A DNA stretch of 64,000 nucleotides from the NCBI RefSeq assembly GCF_022539505.1, contig NC_061514.1, positions 248,112,124-248,176,123 on the forward strand, given 5' to 3'. Positions 12,591 through 23,680 of the stretch are shown piece by piece. The translations under genes and the position numbers were made by a program. The notes beneath the pieces were generated by a model that did not search any database, was not told where the DNA came from, and was given only the letters and a program-made list of their open reading frames with translations. How positions within the stretch are numbered: the first letter of the stretch is position 1; every line of letters starts with the position of its first letter. This DNA is from Lolium rigidum. Lineage: Eukaryota > Streptophyta > Magnoliopsida > Poales > Poaceae.

Positions 12591-12606
12591 TCCCCGGCAA
12601 CGGCGC
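12591..12606 (-). other. Primer binding site of element E
   Basis: The minus strand reads GCGCCGTTGCCGGGGA, 12 bases from the 5' LTR. The same TGGCGCCGTTGCCGGGG core is found beside the LTRs of elements A and B, so all use the same tRNA primer type. Confidence 0.75.
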
Positions 12607-12618
12607 AGAAAATAGTCT

Positions 12619-14147
12619 TGATGACCCACAAGTATAGGGGGTGTATCGTAGTACTTTCGATAAATAAGAGTGTCGAACCCAACGAGGAGCGAGAAGGTGT
12701 TGACAAACGGTTTCGATGAAGGATTCACTTGTAAATGCTCACGAGACAAGTATTCGGGGGATTTTGATGTAGCAGATGAATAAAGTACAAGTAAGTAAAA
12801 TGCGAGAGAAATAATTGCAGCGAGTGGCCCAATCCTTTTTAGCACAAAGGACAAGCCGGTTTGTTTACTTATAATGACCAAACGTTCTCGAGGACACACG
12901 GGATTTTAGTCTAGTGCTTTCGCTACATACGGTCTGATTAATCTTCATTGTTTTGATAAGTGTTGTGTGGGTGAACCTATGCTAATGTACCACCCTTCCT
13001 AGGACTAATACATACTTGTGATTATACCCCTTGCAAGCATCCGCAACTACAAGAAAGTAATTAAGATAAATCTAACCACGGCCTTAAACTGCGAGATCCT
13101 GCGATCCCTCCTCGCATCGATATACCAACGGGGGTTTAGGTTTCGTCACTCCGGCAACCCCGCAATTGGAAAACGAGTACAAGATGCATTCCGCTAGGCC
13201 CATAAATGGTGAAGTGTCGTGTAGTCGACGTTCACACGACACCACTAGAAGAATAACACCACAACTTAAATATCATAACATTGAATATTACTCAACCATA
13301 GTTCACTACTAACAATTAGACTTCACTCATGTCCTCAAGAACTAAACGAACTACTCACGAGACATCATATGGAACATGATCAGAGGTGATATGATGATGA
13401 ATAACAATCTGAACATAGACCTTGGTTCAATGGTTTCACTCAATAGCATCAATAACAAGTAGAAATCGATGCCGGGAGAGTTTCCCCTATCAAACAATCA
13501 AGATCAAACCCAAATTGCTACAGCGGTGACGATGTCCAGCGGTGGAGATGGCGGTGATGATGGTGGAGATGATGATGATGATGATGATGGTGATGGAGAT
13601 GATGTCCAGCTCGATGGCGGTGACGATGGCGTCGATTTCCCCCTCACGGGAGGAATTTCCCGGCGGATTCCTGCCCGCCGGAGAGCTCTTTTCTCTCTGG
13701 TGTTCTCCGCCCCGCGAGAGGCGGCTCGTAACCCTTCGTGAGGATTCCTGCGTGGCTTAGGTCTTCGGGACGAAGGGTTTCCGAAGAAAAGGAGGCGAAA
13801 GAGGCCGAGGGGGCTCCACACCACATGGTGGCGCGGCCGGGCCATGGGCCGCGCCACCCTATGGTGTGGGCCCACCCTGGGTCCAGGTGGCTCCCCCTTA
13901 CGGCTTCCTCCGTCATGCTGGAAAAATAGGATTTTACGTAAAACTCCCTTCCACAGTTGATCTTCCGAAATATCGCATCTCGACGGTGCTTTTCCGGCGG
14001 AATCCCGGCTCCGGTGCTCGATCTCCAAATAATCATGAAACATGCAAAATAGATGAAATAACATAAGTATTGTGTCCCAATATGAAATATATCAATGAAT
14101 AACAGACAAATTATGATATAAAATAGTGATGCAAATTGGACGTATCA
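12619..14147 (-). repeat. Element E 5' LTR (right)
   Basis: Partner of 3694-5209, with the same TGATGACC...ACGTATCA ends. It differs mainly by CGAG or CGG where the other copy has CAG (for example 12690-12693 and 12742-12745), CTTG for CTG near 12729, and a longer GAT repeat (13550-13590). As the 5' LTR it would drive the genomic transcript. Confidence 0.93.
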
Positions 14148-15516
14148 GCGAGGGCGGGCCCGTCTCCACAAGGACTACTTCCACCTCACCAATCCGGTGT
14201 TCCCGGAAAAAGTGTTCCGGCGCCGGTACGAGGATGTCAAGGGACCTGTTCTTGGTCATTCTACGGGGCGTCAGAAACTATGACCCCTACTTCCAATGCA
14301 GGCCCGATGCAACAGGTGCGCTAGGCTTCACCTCCTACCAAAAATGCTCCGCGGCTATTCGCATGCTCTCATATGGAATGTCTGCGGATATATTCGATGA
14401 GTATCTTCGAATGGGTGAGAGCACCTGCCTTGAGGCCATGTACAGGTTTTGCCGAGCCGTGATTGTCGTGTTCGGAGAGTATTACTGTAGGGAGCCAACT
14501 GTTGAGGATACAAGGCGGCTCCTGTCTATCAACGAGTCTAGAGGGTTCCACTGGAATGATTGGCAGCATAGATTGCATGCATCGGGAGTGAAAAAACTGT
14601 CCATTTGGATGGCGAGGTCGGTACATCGGGCATGAGGAGGGACGGACTGTCATTCTTGAAGTTGTTATATCTCAAGATTTATGGATTTGGCATTCATTCT
14701 TTGGCATGGCCGGTTCCAATAATGACATCAATGTGTTGCACCGATCACCGGTTTTCAACCGGCTCATGCAAGGCAAAGCTCCCCGGGTGAGCTATGAGAT
14801 CAATGGAAATGCATATGACAAGCCATATTATCTTGTTGATGGCATCTACCCTGACTGGGCCACATTGGTGAAGACTGTCCGTAATCCAAACTCCGAGAAG
14901 ACGAGGAGGTTTGCCAAGATGCAAGAGGCTTGCAGGAAAGATGTGGAGCGCGGATTTGGTGTGCTCCAAGCTCGGTGGGCAATTGTCCGTCACCCGGCAA
15001 GAACTTGGTCGCTGAAGACAATGCATGAGGTGATGACATGCTGCGTGATCATGCACAACATGATCGTTGAGAACGAGCGTCCGATGGCCGCAATGAGAAC
15101 CACCGAGAATTCCAAGGTGAGCTGGTTGCACCACTTCCCGGAGTTTTATCTTGGGCCGACTATCTACATATGAATGTAGAAGTCACTAATGAGAACGTCT
15201 GCAAACAAGCTGCAGACGGATCTGATTGAGCATCGATGGACATTGGCTGGCCATGAAGATCATGCCTAGAGGAATATTATCTTATTTTCATGTAGACTTT
15301 TCAAAATTCAAATGTAATAACTATGACTTCGTTGAATTCCTTATTTTGTTGTTTGGAAACTTCATAATTGATGGAAACGCGGAAATACGTCGGGCCGCTG
15401 GAACCACCCCTAGGTGCTAACGGACGCGCAGACAAAAAACGTCTATCTCGCCTCCGCCGCGCGACGCAAACGGACGCTGGCGGACACCGAAATGCGTCGC
15501 ACCGCTAGAGATGCCC

Positions 15517-16425
15517 TAAGAGATCCGATACGAAAGAACATTGCATGCAACGCATGCGATAAGGTTCAGGTCATGTGCCCCTACACACACCATACAAAAA
15601 GATGACAAGTTGAGAATTGAACCGCTCAATGCCTCCTGTAGTTTTGTTTTTTTTTTTCAAAATGGAAGTATAACCTGGCCTCTGATTCTGACGCATACAT
15701 CTTTGATTTTATTGCAAAGTTTAAGTTTTCAATCTTTAATTCTCAAGGATCACTCGGGTGCAAGTGGATCAAATGTGTAGCAATTAGGCCATGACAATGT
15801 AATACTTGTTGTTTAACATAGAACACATTTTATTGAGAAAACAGGAAAATATTAATGCGACGATAAACAATAGAACTTCTAAAACGATCATCCAAGATAA
15901 ACTCCGTGCAAATCATTTAGTTAAATTGACATGAAACAAGTCTAATCCCCTAGCATATTCTTGTATAGTGCCATAAAGTGTCACCGTGTTTAGAATTCTA
16001 ATTCCAAATGGTTTCAATATTATATACTCATAAGACGGGTCTTGCTTGAAAGTCCTCTTGAGGAACTCAAATTTGCAAATGAGCCTTTTGGTTCAAAACT
16101 TGACCTAGAATCGAACTTTGGAATAAAAGGAGGAGGTTGATCTAGCTTAATGGACGTGGCTAGTTTTCAGTCGACCTTGAATTAACTTAATTTCCGGCGA
16201 GATGACTACCACCCAATCTCATGTGTATGTATAGTTTATACAACCGGGTTACATATCTTTTTTCAATTCCACAACTTGTTCTAGAGTCGGCATAGAGCCA
16301 ACTTAAAATTCTAAGTAGACCTAGAACTAGCAAAAGGTACGTAGCTTGATTGGACGAAAAAACAAGTTGCGCAAAAATTAGCAATAATGATCGATCACAA
16401 TTCACAACATTGCCATCTCTGCTAG
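15517..16425. other. Intergenic, 3' flank of AAA gene 1
   Basis: No gene or known element recognised; AT-rich with short unrelated open frames. It holds the untranscribed or 3'-UTR flank of the minus-strand AAA gene that ends at 16426. Confidence 0.5.
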
Positions 16426-17886
16426 CTACCGTGCCTCGTCATGGTTGTGCTTTGCCTCATCTGGTGCGTGTCTCCTTCCTTGGAGGAATTCCATAAGCAC
16501 CCCTAGCGCAGCATCGACATCCTCGCTCCTTAGCAGCATCTCTGACACCTCGGCCGGCGTCACCTCCACCACCGCAAGCAGCTCCTGTATCTCCGGGAAC
16601 AGAGGGTGGTCATCGACGAGGTGATAGTTCCGGGCCAGCGTCTTGAACGCCTCCCAGCCGCAGTAGCCCATGTAGACATGCATGTCCATGCGTCCCGGCC
16701 GCAGCAGCGCCGGGTCGAGGCGGTCCTTGTAGTTGGTGGTGAAGACTATGATGCGCTCCTCGCCGGTTGTCGACCACAGCCCGTCGATGAAGTTGAGCAG
16801 GCCCGACAGTGTTATCTTGCGTTCCTGCTGGTAACCTCCCGTGTTGTAGTTATCGTACGTGTCCTCATTGCGACCTTCCCTCGACATGGTGTCGAAGCAG
16901 CAGTCAATATCCTCGATGACGAGGATGGACTTGTTGGGCATGTCGATGAGGAGCCTCTGCAGGTACGAGTTGCTGAACACCCCAGAGAGATCGAGGTCGT
17001 AGAGGTTGAAACGGAGGTAGTTCGCCATGGCGGCGACCAGGCTTGACTTGCCGGTGCCCGGGGGGCCGTAGAGCAGGTAACCGCGCTTCCACGCCTTGCC
17101 GATCCGCTGGTAGTACTCTTTCCTCTGCAGGAACCGGTCGAGGTCGTCGAGGACGGACTGCTTGAGTTCCGAGTCCATGGCGAGCGCGTCGAACGTGGCT
17201 GGGTGGTGGTGGTTGATGCCTTGCCACGCCCCCCCGTCGTTCAAGAAGATCTTGAGCGCGCGGTCCTGCCGTCGCAGTTCCTCCGCCGCGGACATGATGA
17301 AGGGCACGTACTTCTCGAGCGCGATATCCGCGTGCTCCGCGTCAAAGCTGAGCTCCAAGGACTCGCTGCCGCCCTGGCCCCTATTGCCGTTGTCGCCGCC
17401 AGCGTCCATGTACATCCAGCAGAACTCAACGCCTTCGAACACGTCTGTGGTTGAGCCCCCATCCTCCATGCTCAGGAGCGTGCGCCAGCTGCAGGTCCCG
17501 TCGGGCTCAATGAGGGGGGAGCGCGAGAGGCGGAGCCGGGGCACGGCGCGCGGATTGATCTTGCTGGCGAGGTACGTGCGCGCCGCCTCGAAGAGGCTGG
17601 ACCCGTCGTCGAACGGGGCGCAGTGGTTCTTGTCCACCGTGCGGCGGATGATGATGGTGTGGCGCTCCTTCTCGCGGGTGCCGAGGCGGGAGCGCACGAA
17701 GGACGCGCCCCAGCGCACCGCCGCCCGCAGCTCCTCGGGGACGAGCTCCCGCGCCATGCCGCGCGCAAGCATGGCGTAAGCGCTCACCGAGGCTGCAGTG
17801 GCGAGCGCCTCCTTGTACGCGTTCAGAACCTTTGCCCCCTCCGCCGACGACGCCATACCCGCCAATGGCGATGGCAAGTAATCCAT
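16426..17886 (-). CDS. BCS1-like AAA-ATPase (AATP1/ASD family), gene 1
   Basis: Intact intronless gene of 486 residues, the usual length for this plant family. An N-terminal hydrophobic stretch (residues about 26-50, [14 protein letters not shown]) is the membrane anchor of the AAA-associated domain, which continues to about residue 230. The AAA core follows: Walker A GPPGTGKS (274-281), Walker B ILVIEDID (321-328), sensor-1 TTN (383-385) and [11 protein letters not shown] with the arginine finger (about 391-401). Family members are membrane-bound ATPases of mitochondria or ER linked to stress and seed-development responses; the substrate is unknown. The start is chosen because the MDYLP start is shared with gene 2. 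First of three tandem minus-strand paralogues. Confidence 0.95.
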   Translation of the reverse strand: MDYLPSPLAGMASSAEGAKVLNAYKEALATAASVSAYAMLARGMARELVPEELRAAVRWGASFVRSRLGTREKERHTIIIRRTVDKNHCAPFDDGSSLFEAARTYLASKINPRAVPRLRLSRSPLIEPDGTCSWRTLLSMEDGGSTTDVFEGVEFCWMYMDAGGDNGNRGQGGSESLELSFDAEHADIALEKYVPFIMSAAEELRRQDRALKIFLNDGGAWQGINHHHPATFDALAMDSELKQSVLDDLDRFLQRKEYYQRIGKAWKRGYLLYGPPGTGKSSLVAAMANYLRFNLYDLDLSGVFSNSYLQRLLIDMPNKSILVIEDIDCCFDTMSREGRNEDTYDNYNTGGYQQERKITLSGLLNFIDGLWSTTGEERIIVFTTNYKDRLDPALLRPGRMDMHVYMGYCGWEAFKTLARNYHLVDDHPLFPEIQELLAVVEVTPAEVSEMLLRSEDVDAALGVLMEFLQGRRHAPDEAKHNHDEAR

Positions 17887-18255
17887 GGCTACCCTAATTT
17901 GCTTCAGTTTCCGTCGCTTCGTGTTGCCGGTGTCTTATATTGCAGATCAAGCCGCAGAATCTAATAAGTTAATAGATCCTACTTGAACTCGACCACGCAA
18001 GCTCTAGTCGGTATCGGATATAGTACTAGGTTTTTTTCTTTTTTGAGCATCGGATATAGTACTAGGTACGATCTCCTGGAGCCTTCCAAACTCAACACGG
18101 GAAGCAACGGACACGGCCATGCAAGCCCGGCAAGGACTCGTGCAAGCCCAGCAAGGACTCAAGCAAGCCCGAGTAGGTTTTAACGAACATACTCGACCGG
18201 CAGTACTTCTAGGTTGGATATAATTGTTCATGTAGTGTAAACTAAGTGAAAGCAT
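17887..18255. repeat. Short direct repeats in the AAA gene 1 promoter
   Basis: ATCGGATATAGTACTAGG occurs at 18013-18030 and again at 18049-18066. A 21-bp unit (GCAAGCCCRGCAAGGACTC) repeats at 18121, 18142 and partly at 18163. Parts of this region (GGATAGTAC..., AACTCAAC...) resemble 22950-23010 upstream of AAA gene 2, which supports a duplication that included promoter sequence. Confidence 0.65.
17934..17941 (-). promoter_or_regulatory. Possible TATA box of AAA gene 1
   Basis: The minus strand reads AATATAAG about 48 bp upstream of the ATG. It is a weak match and rather close to the start codon; the paralogues have better boxes 104-111 bp upstream. Confidence 0.3.
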
Positions 18256-18626
18256 ATTTGGTGCACATGAGTACCGGTGCTCTCAGTTTTTAAATATTTA
18301 AAAATTATGTATTTTTATTTCAAAAAAAAATCATATTTATTTTATGAATACATACATATGTCCTGAATACTCGTGTGAAGTTTTTGGTCGAAATTGCATT
18401 GTATTTTGAGCTACATAAAAAACAAATTTATGGCTACGCATAGGAGTATATATTTATCATAAATTTGTATTTTTTGTATACCTCAAAATATACCATATTT
18501 TTCTCCAAAATTTCTACCGTACCTTCGAAATGTTTATATGTATGTGGGTATTTAATTTCAGTTTTTTTGGAATTCAAAAAGTATGATTTGTAGAAACCGA
18601 AGCGACTGGTGCTCATGTGCCGAACA
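18256..18626. mobile_element. Foldback MITE, unclassified
   Basis: Terminal inverted repeats at 18257-18280 and 18600-18626 share the core CACATGAGYACC. The inner parts (A/T runs around 18290-18345 and 18535-18590) are also roughly complementary, so most of the 370 bp could fold into one hairpin. No coding capacity. Superfamily not decided because no clear target duplication was found. Confidence 0.65.
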
Positions 18627-19142
18627 CACTTTTTCGAAACTAAGTCTCTTTTTATGAGTACCTTTTACTACCACAGGAGGTGGGTACTAGTATGAACTTA
18701 AATCTAGCAATTGATCTTCAGGGGTATTATAGCTTTATTATACACTAAATATCCTGTTTATTTAGCCTAAAACCTTGATAACCAGATCCATTTTTTCGAT
18801 TTCCATATCTAACCTTCTATATTTGTCTAGATCCCTATAGATTTTCTGAGTTCAATGTGCCCATGATGGCCAGACGGCCGGTCGCCACGCAGCACACCAC
18901 GCCAAACTCATGCCAACGGAGATAGCTTGGGCTTGCCTAGTCTTCTCAAACAGAGGTCATACAATTGTATCATGCAATTGCTATCTAGGGGCACCAAGTT
19001 CATGTCAGCACATTACCTCATTAGTATCAGGAAGCAAAATTTGAACTTTTTCATCTGATTTTCTTTTAAGTTAGGGAAGCGCATTAGTGATTGTCGTGAC
19101 TCGATCTTTTTCTGAGATACCCATCAAAGGGAACTCTCTCAC
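18627..19142. other. Intergenic, no gene seen
   Basis: AT-rich spacer between the foldback MITE and the Harbinger remnant. No open frame of note and no recognised repeat. Confidence 0.45.
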
Positions 19143-21210
19143 GGCATCTCTAACTGAAGTACAAAACTTTAGAGGAGTAAACAGATGAGTAAATATTTAG
19201 AGGAGTAAAGTTTTTTTTTGCCCCATTTCTTTCTAGAAATCCACATATGCAATCATACATCTCAAATAGAATTCATACAAACAATTGAAACATAAGGACA
19301 ATTCGAAATAAAAAAAACATGCAGAGAGTTCATCCAAAAGTAGACTTCATCACATCAAGGTCACCCAAACGAAAATCATCGACCTTGTTCGATGCAAAAA
19401 ACCACTAACATATCACCTCATATGTTGTGGACCACATCTCCACCTCCTCCTAGGCCAACACCATCACCACCACCATCACTTGCATCTCCACCATCACCAC
19501 CACCACCTCCTCATCCAAGTCTATCACCACCTCTTCCTCCTCGACCAACTCCATCACCACCACCAAAAGATCTTTGAAGGATCTTTGCACGAGTGAGCTC
19601 CTCATATTTCCTAGCCGTGGCATCCATGTTGCTTTGGTCCATGAATATGATAGCACGCTCATCAATCTCTTTCTCTTTTGCAATCCTCTCCTCCTCAAGT
19701 GCAATCCCCTTCTCCTTGGCAATGGCTTTCCTCTCTTCGGTGGCCATCTTCTTCTTCCACTTCTTCTCCTCCATGGCCTTGAGCTCGGCCTACCTTGCCG
19801 CCTTCTCCTCTCTCCCCTCGGCCTCCAATGTTTTCTTGGTTTCAACCATATCACAAAGTTCTTCCTTGGATCCTCCTTGTGCACCTCTTTTCTTCCTCTC
19901 TTTTGCAAGATTTTTCCCTCGGGCCTCTTGTGCGGGTCTTCATCTTCCTCATCGTTGGACTCAACGGAGATGGTAACCCTTGACCTCTTGGAGTGGTCAC
20001 CCAATTCCCCCGCACCCAATTTTCATTGCTAATAGACTATTTGTAGCAATGATGCAAGTTGAAAGCTTTGCCACCATTCTTCTTGTTGTGTAGCTTGTAG
20101 AGGTCTTGGATGATGGTCTCATACTCCCTAATGGGCACTCCACTAGGTGGGTTGGTGTGCACTTGATCAACACAACTAGACCAACAGTTACATTGCTCTA
20201 GAATGGCGCCCAACCGGTGGCCGAGAGAGCCGTGTGCGTGAGTGATTGGAACGGCGACGATGTTGTTGTAGTAGTCCTCGATACGAGCCCAAAACTTCTC
20301 TTTGGATTGGTAGGTGCCAACCGATGCGTCGAGTGGCACATTCATCCAAGCATAGCACAATGCAACATCCTCTTGTTGGTTATAGTTGGTGAATCTTGTC
20401 TTCTTTGTGCTCCCTTGTGTCTCCTCCACCACTTCCTCGGTGGCCTCGACCTCTTCATTGTCGAAGAGGATATCATCTATCCCGGCGGCATGGCTCCAAT
20501 CCAATTGTCCCATGAAGTTTGCCACCTCCTCCTCCACCGCACTACGATTCATCACAACAAGATCACCGCATGTCTACAACCATCACCGAATGAGACGTGA
20601 AGAGAAAAAACGAAAAAATTACCTTGTCGGCGTTTCAACGAACACCTCCCTGTCATCGACGGTGACGACGACCGGACGGGTGGTCCGGCCTCGGGGAGGG
20701 TTTGCCAGCGAGTCCTTGCGAGACGAAGGGGTCGGTGTAGCCTTCGGAAGCGCTTCCGCGACCTTCTTCCTATTCTTGTTAGTCACTACCTCGGCGAGCG
20801 CCATTTTTGCTGGAGTGGGCTTGCTCTGCCGCCGACCGGCCACCGGAGCTAGCGGAGGACAAGGCGCCACCTCCGAAGCCTCCACGCGCTTGCCGCCCGG
20901 CCTTGCCGGAGGGCTTCACGGCCGTGGCGAAAGGCCGTACCACGCCGTTGGCCCCCAACCTCTTCCTCCCAGCGGTCGCGGTGGAGATGTTCGATTACGG
21001 CGGCGTCGGGGCGTTGGAAACGCAGGGGATGGAAGTTGGTGCGGCCGAGATTTGCGCGTCGATTTCGGGAAGAGTAGGCGACATACATCACGCCGGCAGG
21101 GAATTGTTGATTCTTGCTGTCGTTTTTTTTGGTAAGTATATGACGGATGGTTGGATGGTAAGCGGGGGACGTTTAGTAAGATTGGACTGTCAAGATGTTT
21201 TCAATCTTTG
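19143..21210 (-). mobile_element. PIF/Harbinger remnant carrying only ORF1 (Myb/SANT-like)
   Basis: At the low-coordinate end GGCATCTCTAACTG (19144) resembles a Harbinger terminal repeat; no matching end was found near 21200. The minus strand carries the accessory ORF1: a basic Ala/Pro-rich N-terminal part (about 21000-20619, frame-shifted once), then the conserved SANT-like domain from 20555 to 20037 (TNYNQQEDVALCYAWMNV, FWARIEDYYN), then a Lys/Glu-rich coiled coil in another frame (19774-19511) ending in a Gly-rich tail. ORF1 helps transposase bind DNA. No transposase is present. Confidence 0.75.
20037..20555 (-). pseudogene. Harbinger ORF1 / Myb-SANT-like protein, central part
   Basis: 172-residue open frame with the hallmark trihelix-like pattern (QQEDVALCYAWMNV...DASVGTYQSKEKFWARI) and a later conserved NGGKAFNLHHCYK. 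In related grass proteins this is followed by the KPKW region and a coiled coil; here the reading frame is lost after 20037 and picks up in other frames to 19511. A short intron upstream (about 20560-20618) is likely. Confidence 0.75.
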
Positions 21211-21285
21211 ACATCAAACATTTTTAATGACATAAGAACTCACATATAATAGTAAAGAAATTAAGAGATGACAACATTGCTTTCT

Positions 21286-22779
21286 CTACTCCTTTGCTAC
21301 GCCGTTCTCGTCCACTGCCTCATCTGGTGCGCGTCTCTTTCCTTGGAGGAATTCCATGAGCACCCCTAGGGCAGCATCGACATCTTCGCTCCGCAAGAGC
21401 ATCTCGGACACCTCGGCCGGCGTCACCTCCACCACCGCAAGTAAAGCTTGTATCTCCGGGAAGAGAGCGTGGTCGTCGACGAGGTGGTAGTTCCGGGCCA
21501 GCGTCTTGAACGCCTCCCATCCGCAGTGGCCCATGTAGACGTGCATGTCCATGCGGCCCGGCCTTAGCAGCGCCCGGTCGAGACGGTCCTTGTAGTTTGT
21601 GGTGAAGACGATGATGCGCTCCTCGCCGCTGGTGGACCACAGCCCGTCGATGAAGTTGAGCAGGCCTGAGAGCGTGATCTTGCGCTCCTGCTGGTAACCT
21701 CCTCCTGCTCGGCGCTCGTACTCCTCGTGGTCCTCCTCCTCCTCCTCCGAGTAGTAGGTGTCTCCCGCCCCAGGCGCCTTGCGGGGTTCCCTTGACATGG
21801 TGTCGAAGCTGCAGTCAATATCCTCTATGACGAGGATGGACTTGTTGGGCATGTCGATGAGGAGCCTCTGCAGGCACGAGTTGTCGTACACCCCGGAGAG
21901 ATCGAGGTCGTAGAGGTTGAACCGGAGATAGTTGGCCATGGCGGCGACCAGGCTGGACTTGCCGGTGCCAGGCGGGCCGTAGAGAAGGTAGCCGCGCTTC
22001 CACGCCTTTCCGATCCGCCGGTAGTACTCCTTCCTCTTGAGGAACCGGTCGAGGTCTGCGATGACCGACTGCTTCATGGACGGATCCATGGCGAGCGTCT
22101 CGAACGTGGCAGGGTGGTGGTGGTTGATGCCTTTCCAACCAGAACCCTGGTTGAGGAAGATCTTGAGGGCGCGGTCCCGTAGCCGCAGCTCCTCCGCCGT
22201 GGACATAATGAAGGGCACATACTTGTCGAGCGCGGTTTCCGTGTGCTCCACGTCGAAGCTGAGCTCCAGGGATTCCTTGCCCCTGTTGTTGTTGTTGCCA
22301 TCACTGCCGCTCTCGACGGACGTCCAATGGAACTCAACGCCGTCGAAGGCGTCGGTGGTGGAGCCTCCGTGCTCCATACACAGGAGCGTGCTCCAGCTGC
22401 TGCTCCCGTCGTGCTCCTTCTTGCGAGACTGCTCGAGGCAGAGCCGGCGCATCGTGTGCGGGTCGATCTTGGTAGCTAGGTACGTGAGCGACGCGTCGAA
22501 CAGGTCGTTCTCGCCGCCGTACGCGCTGTTGCCGAGCTGGCGCCGGATCACGATTGTGCGGCGCTCCTTCTCGCGGGCGCCGAGGCGGGAGCGCAACAGC
22601 GCCGTGCCCCAGCTCACCGCGGCGCGCAACTCGTCGGGGAGGAGCTCCCGCGCCATGCCGCGCGCAAGCATGGCGTACGCGGTCACCGAGGCCGCTGTCG
22701 CGAGGGCCTTCTTGTACGCGTCCAGCACCTTTGCCCCCTCCGGCGACGACACCATACTGGTCTTTGGCAAGTAATCCAT
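21286..22779 (-). CDS. BCS1-like AAA-ATPase (AATP1/ASD family), gene 2
   Basis: Intact intronless gene, 497 residues, very similar to gene 1 over the whole length. N-terminal anchor at about residues 20-45; Walker A GPPGTGKS (268-275); Walker B ILVIEDID (315-322); sensor-1 TTN near 394; arginine finger in LLRPGRMD. It differs from gene 1 by an acidic insertion after Walker B (residues about 340-358, a run of Glu/Asp) and by DRALLRPGR in place of the normally conserved DPALLRPGR, a Pro-to-Arg change next to the arginine finger. Probably a membrane-anchored mitochondrial or ER ATPase. The MDYLP start is shared with gene 1. Confidence 0.95.
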   Translation of the reverse strand: MDYLPKTSMVSSPEGAKVLDAYKKALATAASVTAYAMLARGMARELLPDELRAAVSWGTALLRSRLGAREKERRTIVIRRQLGNSAYGGENDLFDASLTYLATKIDPHTMRRLCLEQSRKKEHDGSSSWSTLLCMEHGGSTTDAFDGVEFHWTSVESGSDGNNNNRGKESLELSFDVEHTETALDKYVPFIMSTAEELRLRDRALKIFLNQGSGWKGINHHHPATFETLAMDPSMKQSVIADLDRFLKRKEYYRRIGKAWKRGYLLYGPPGTGKSSLVAAMANYLRFNLYDLDLSGVYDNSCLQRLLIDMPNKSILVIEDIDCSFDTMSREPRKAPGAGDTYYSEEEEEDHEEYERRAGGGYQQERKITLSGLLNFIDGLWSTSGEERIIVFTTNYKDRLDRALLRPGRMDMHVYMGHCGWEAFKTLARNYHLVDDHALFPEIQALLAVVEVTPAEVSEMLLRSEDVDAALGVLMEFLQGKRRAPDEAVDENGVAKE

Positions 22780-22882
22780 GGCTTCCTAGTTCCTACCAAG
22801 GATTTAGATCCAAGATTCTGGAGGAGAGCCCCAAAGAAGACAATTGACGGTAGTTTTTCGATACAATGCCGATCTCCCCGTG

Positions 22883-22890
22883 TATTTATA
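22883..22890 (-). promoter_or_regulatory. TATA box of AAA gene 2
   Basis: The minus strand reads TATAAATA, a perfect core, 104 bp upstream of the ATG at 22779. Spacing leaves a 5' leader of about 70 bases. Confidence 0.7.
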
Positions 22891-23680
22891 TCGCAGATTT
22901 AACTACAGGATCCAACTTTAATATGCGGATTCTACTCTGACTCGACATCCCGGATAGTACAATGTAATATCCAAAGATCGTTCTGAACTCAACGCGTGCA
23001 CGGCACGGAAACGGCGATGCCGCGTGGAGGAACCAATTAGGAGTAGGAACGTTCCAAAGAGGACGTTCATAAGGTTTAGCGAACCGACTTGGCGACTTAC
23101 TACCACTAGTAAAGGTGCACGTGCCACACACGTATTTTTTTAGAGAAAAAGGTGCATGCCCCCGGTTCCAATATATTGAAACCAAACATCTCAGTCTTAC
23201 AGCATTTTCCAGCAGTTTAAAACCTTACACATCAAACTCCTCGCAGGGGAAACTTACTTATTACAACTCCAGACAACACACGAGAGAACCAAACACATAG
23301 AACTAAACCACCAGAAGAACACAGGCAAAGTCACTGCCTCCCCATGACCTGAAAGCAAGCTCCATCTCCCACCAGGACCAGGTCGTTTGCATCCAGAGTT
23401 CTTGCCAAATCTTCCGCAGTCATTAGCATTGGGCCCAATCCTCTCGCATTGTTTCGTCACAAACCTCCAGAGTAGTTCTTGCCTTCTTCTGTGGAATCAC
23501 CCAGGATCCGGCCACAATATCATTGGTGGCAATCTGGCCACTCCTTCCAACCTGTTCATCAGGCCAATCAACCCTTCTTTTTCCTCCTCTTCCAACAGAA
23601 TTTTCCATCAGGCACAGTTGTTTAGCAAGCGTCTCCACAAAACCTGCATGCCAAACCATTGTACCCGATTGAAAACATGG

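Larger units (their letters stand above)
3694..14147 (-). mobile_element. Athila-clade Ty3/Gypsy LTR retrotransposon (element E)
   Basis: Two near-identical LTRs (3694-5209 and 12619-14147) flank gag and pol read on the minus strand in the order gag-protease-RT-RNaseH-integrase, which is Gypsy order. The reverse transcriptase has FLDGYSG and FMDD motifs typical of the Athila clade. The target duplication is GCAGG (3689-3693) and GCGAGG (14148-14153), the same site if the CAG-to-CGAG pattern seen throughout the window is accepted. The LTRs differ mostly at CAG/CTG sites and in a GAT microsatellite, so insertion was recent. It landed inside the Harbinger transposase. Confidence 0.93.
3497..15173 (+). 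pseudogene. PIF/Harbinger transposase, interrupted and broken
   Basis: This is the DDE nuclease that cuts and pastes the element. The N-terminal part runs from ATG 3497 to 3693, is acidic and serine-rich, and is then split by the Athila insertion. Coding resumes at about 14150. Visible landmarks are an FRRR motif (near 14208), the first catalytic Asp in a GSIDCMH motif (near 14560), the second in SNNDINVL (near 14720) and the Glu in a DVERGFGVLQARW motif (near 14945-14980), then an MHNMIVENER tail. Breaks: the insertion, a frame change at a CGAG (14229-14232), a further frame change near 14545, and an in-frame TGA near 14585 in place of the expected Trp. Non-functional here, although the 14229 break may be a sequencing error. 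Confidence 0.85.
2943..15516 (+). mobile_element. PIF/Harbinger DNA transposon, split by an Athila element
   Basis: The left end begins GGGCATCTCCAGC (2943) and the right end is its inverted match, with CTAGAGATGCCC ending at 15516; the similarity continues inward through GCGAYGCA. Grass PIF/Harbinger elements carry this terminal repeat. Flanks are TAT on the left and TAA on the right, close to the 3-bp TWA duplication of the superfamily but not identical, which suggests age. Removing the 10.5-kb retrotransposon leaves about 2.1 kb holding only transposase, with no ORF1 (Myb-like) gene, so the copy was already incomplete. Inner ends are GC-rich. Confidence 0.85.

Noticed and set aside
2480..15516. 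The CG-rich arms near 2943 and 15516 as a CRISPR-like or bacterial structure
   Set aside because: They are terminal inverted repeats of a Harbinger transposon with its transposase between them; there are no regularly spaced repeats anywhere in the window.
17162..17779. Plus-strand open frame of 205 codons (and similar ones opposite genes 2 and 3)
   Set aside because: These are mirror frames of the high-GC AAA-ATPase genes; they recur opposite each paralogue only because the coding strand is conserved, and have no domain.
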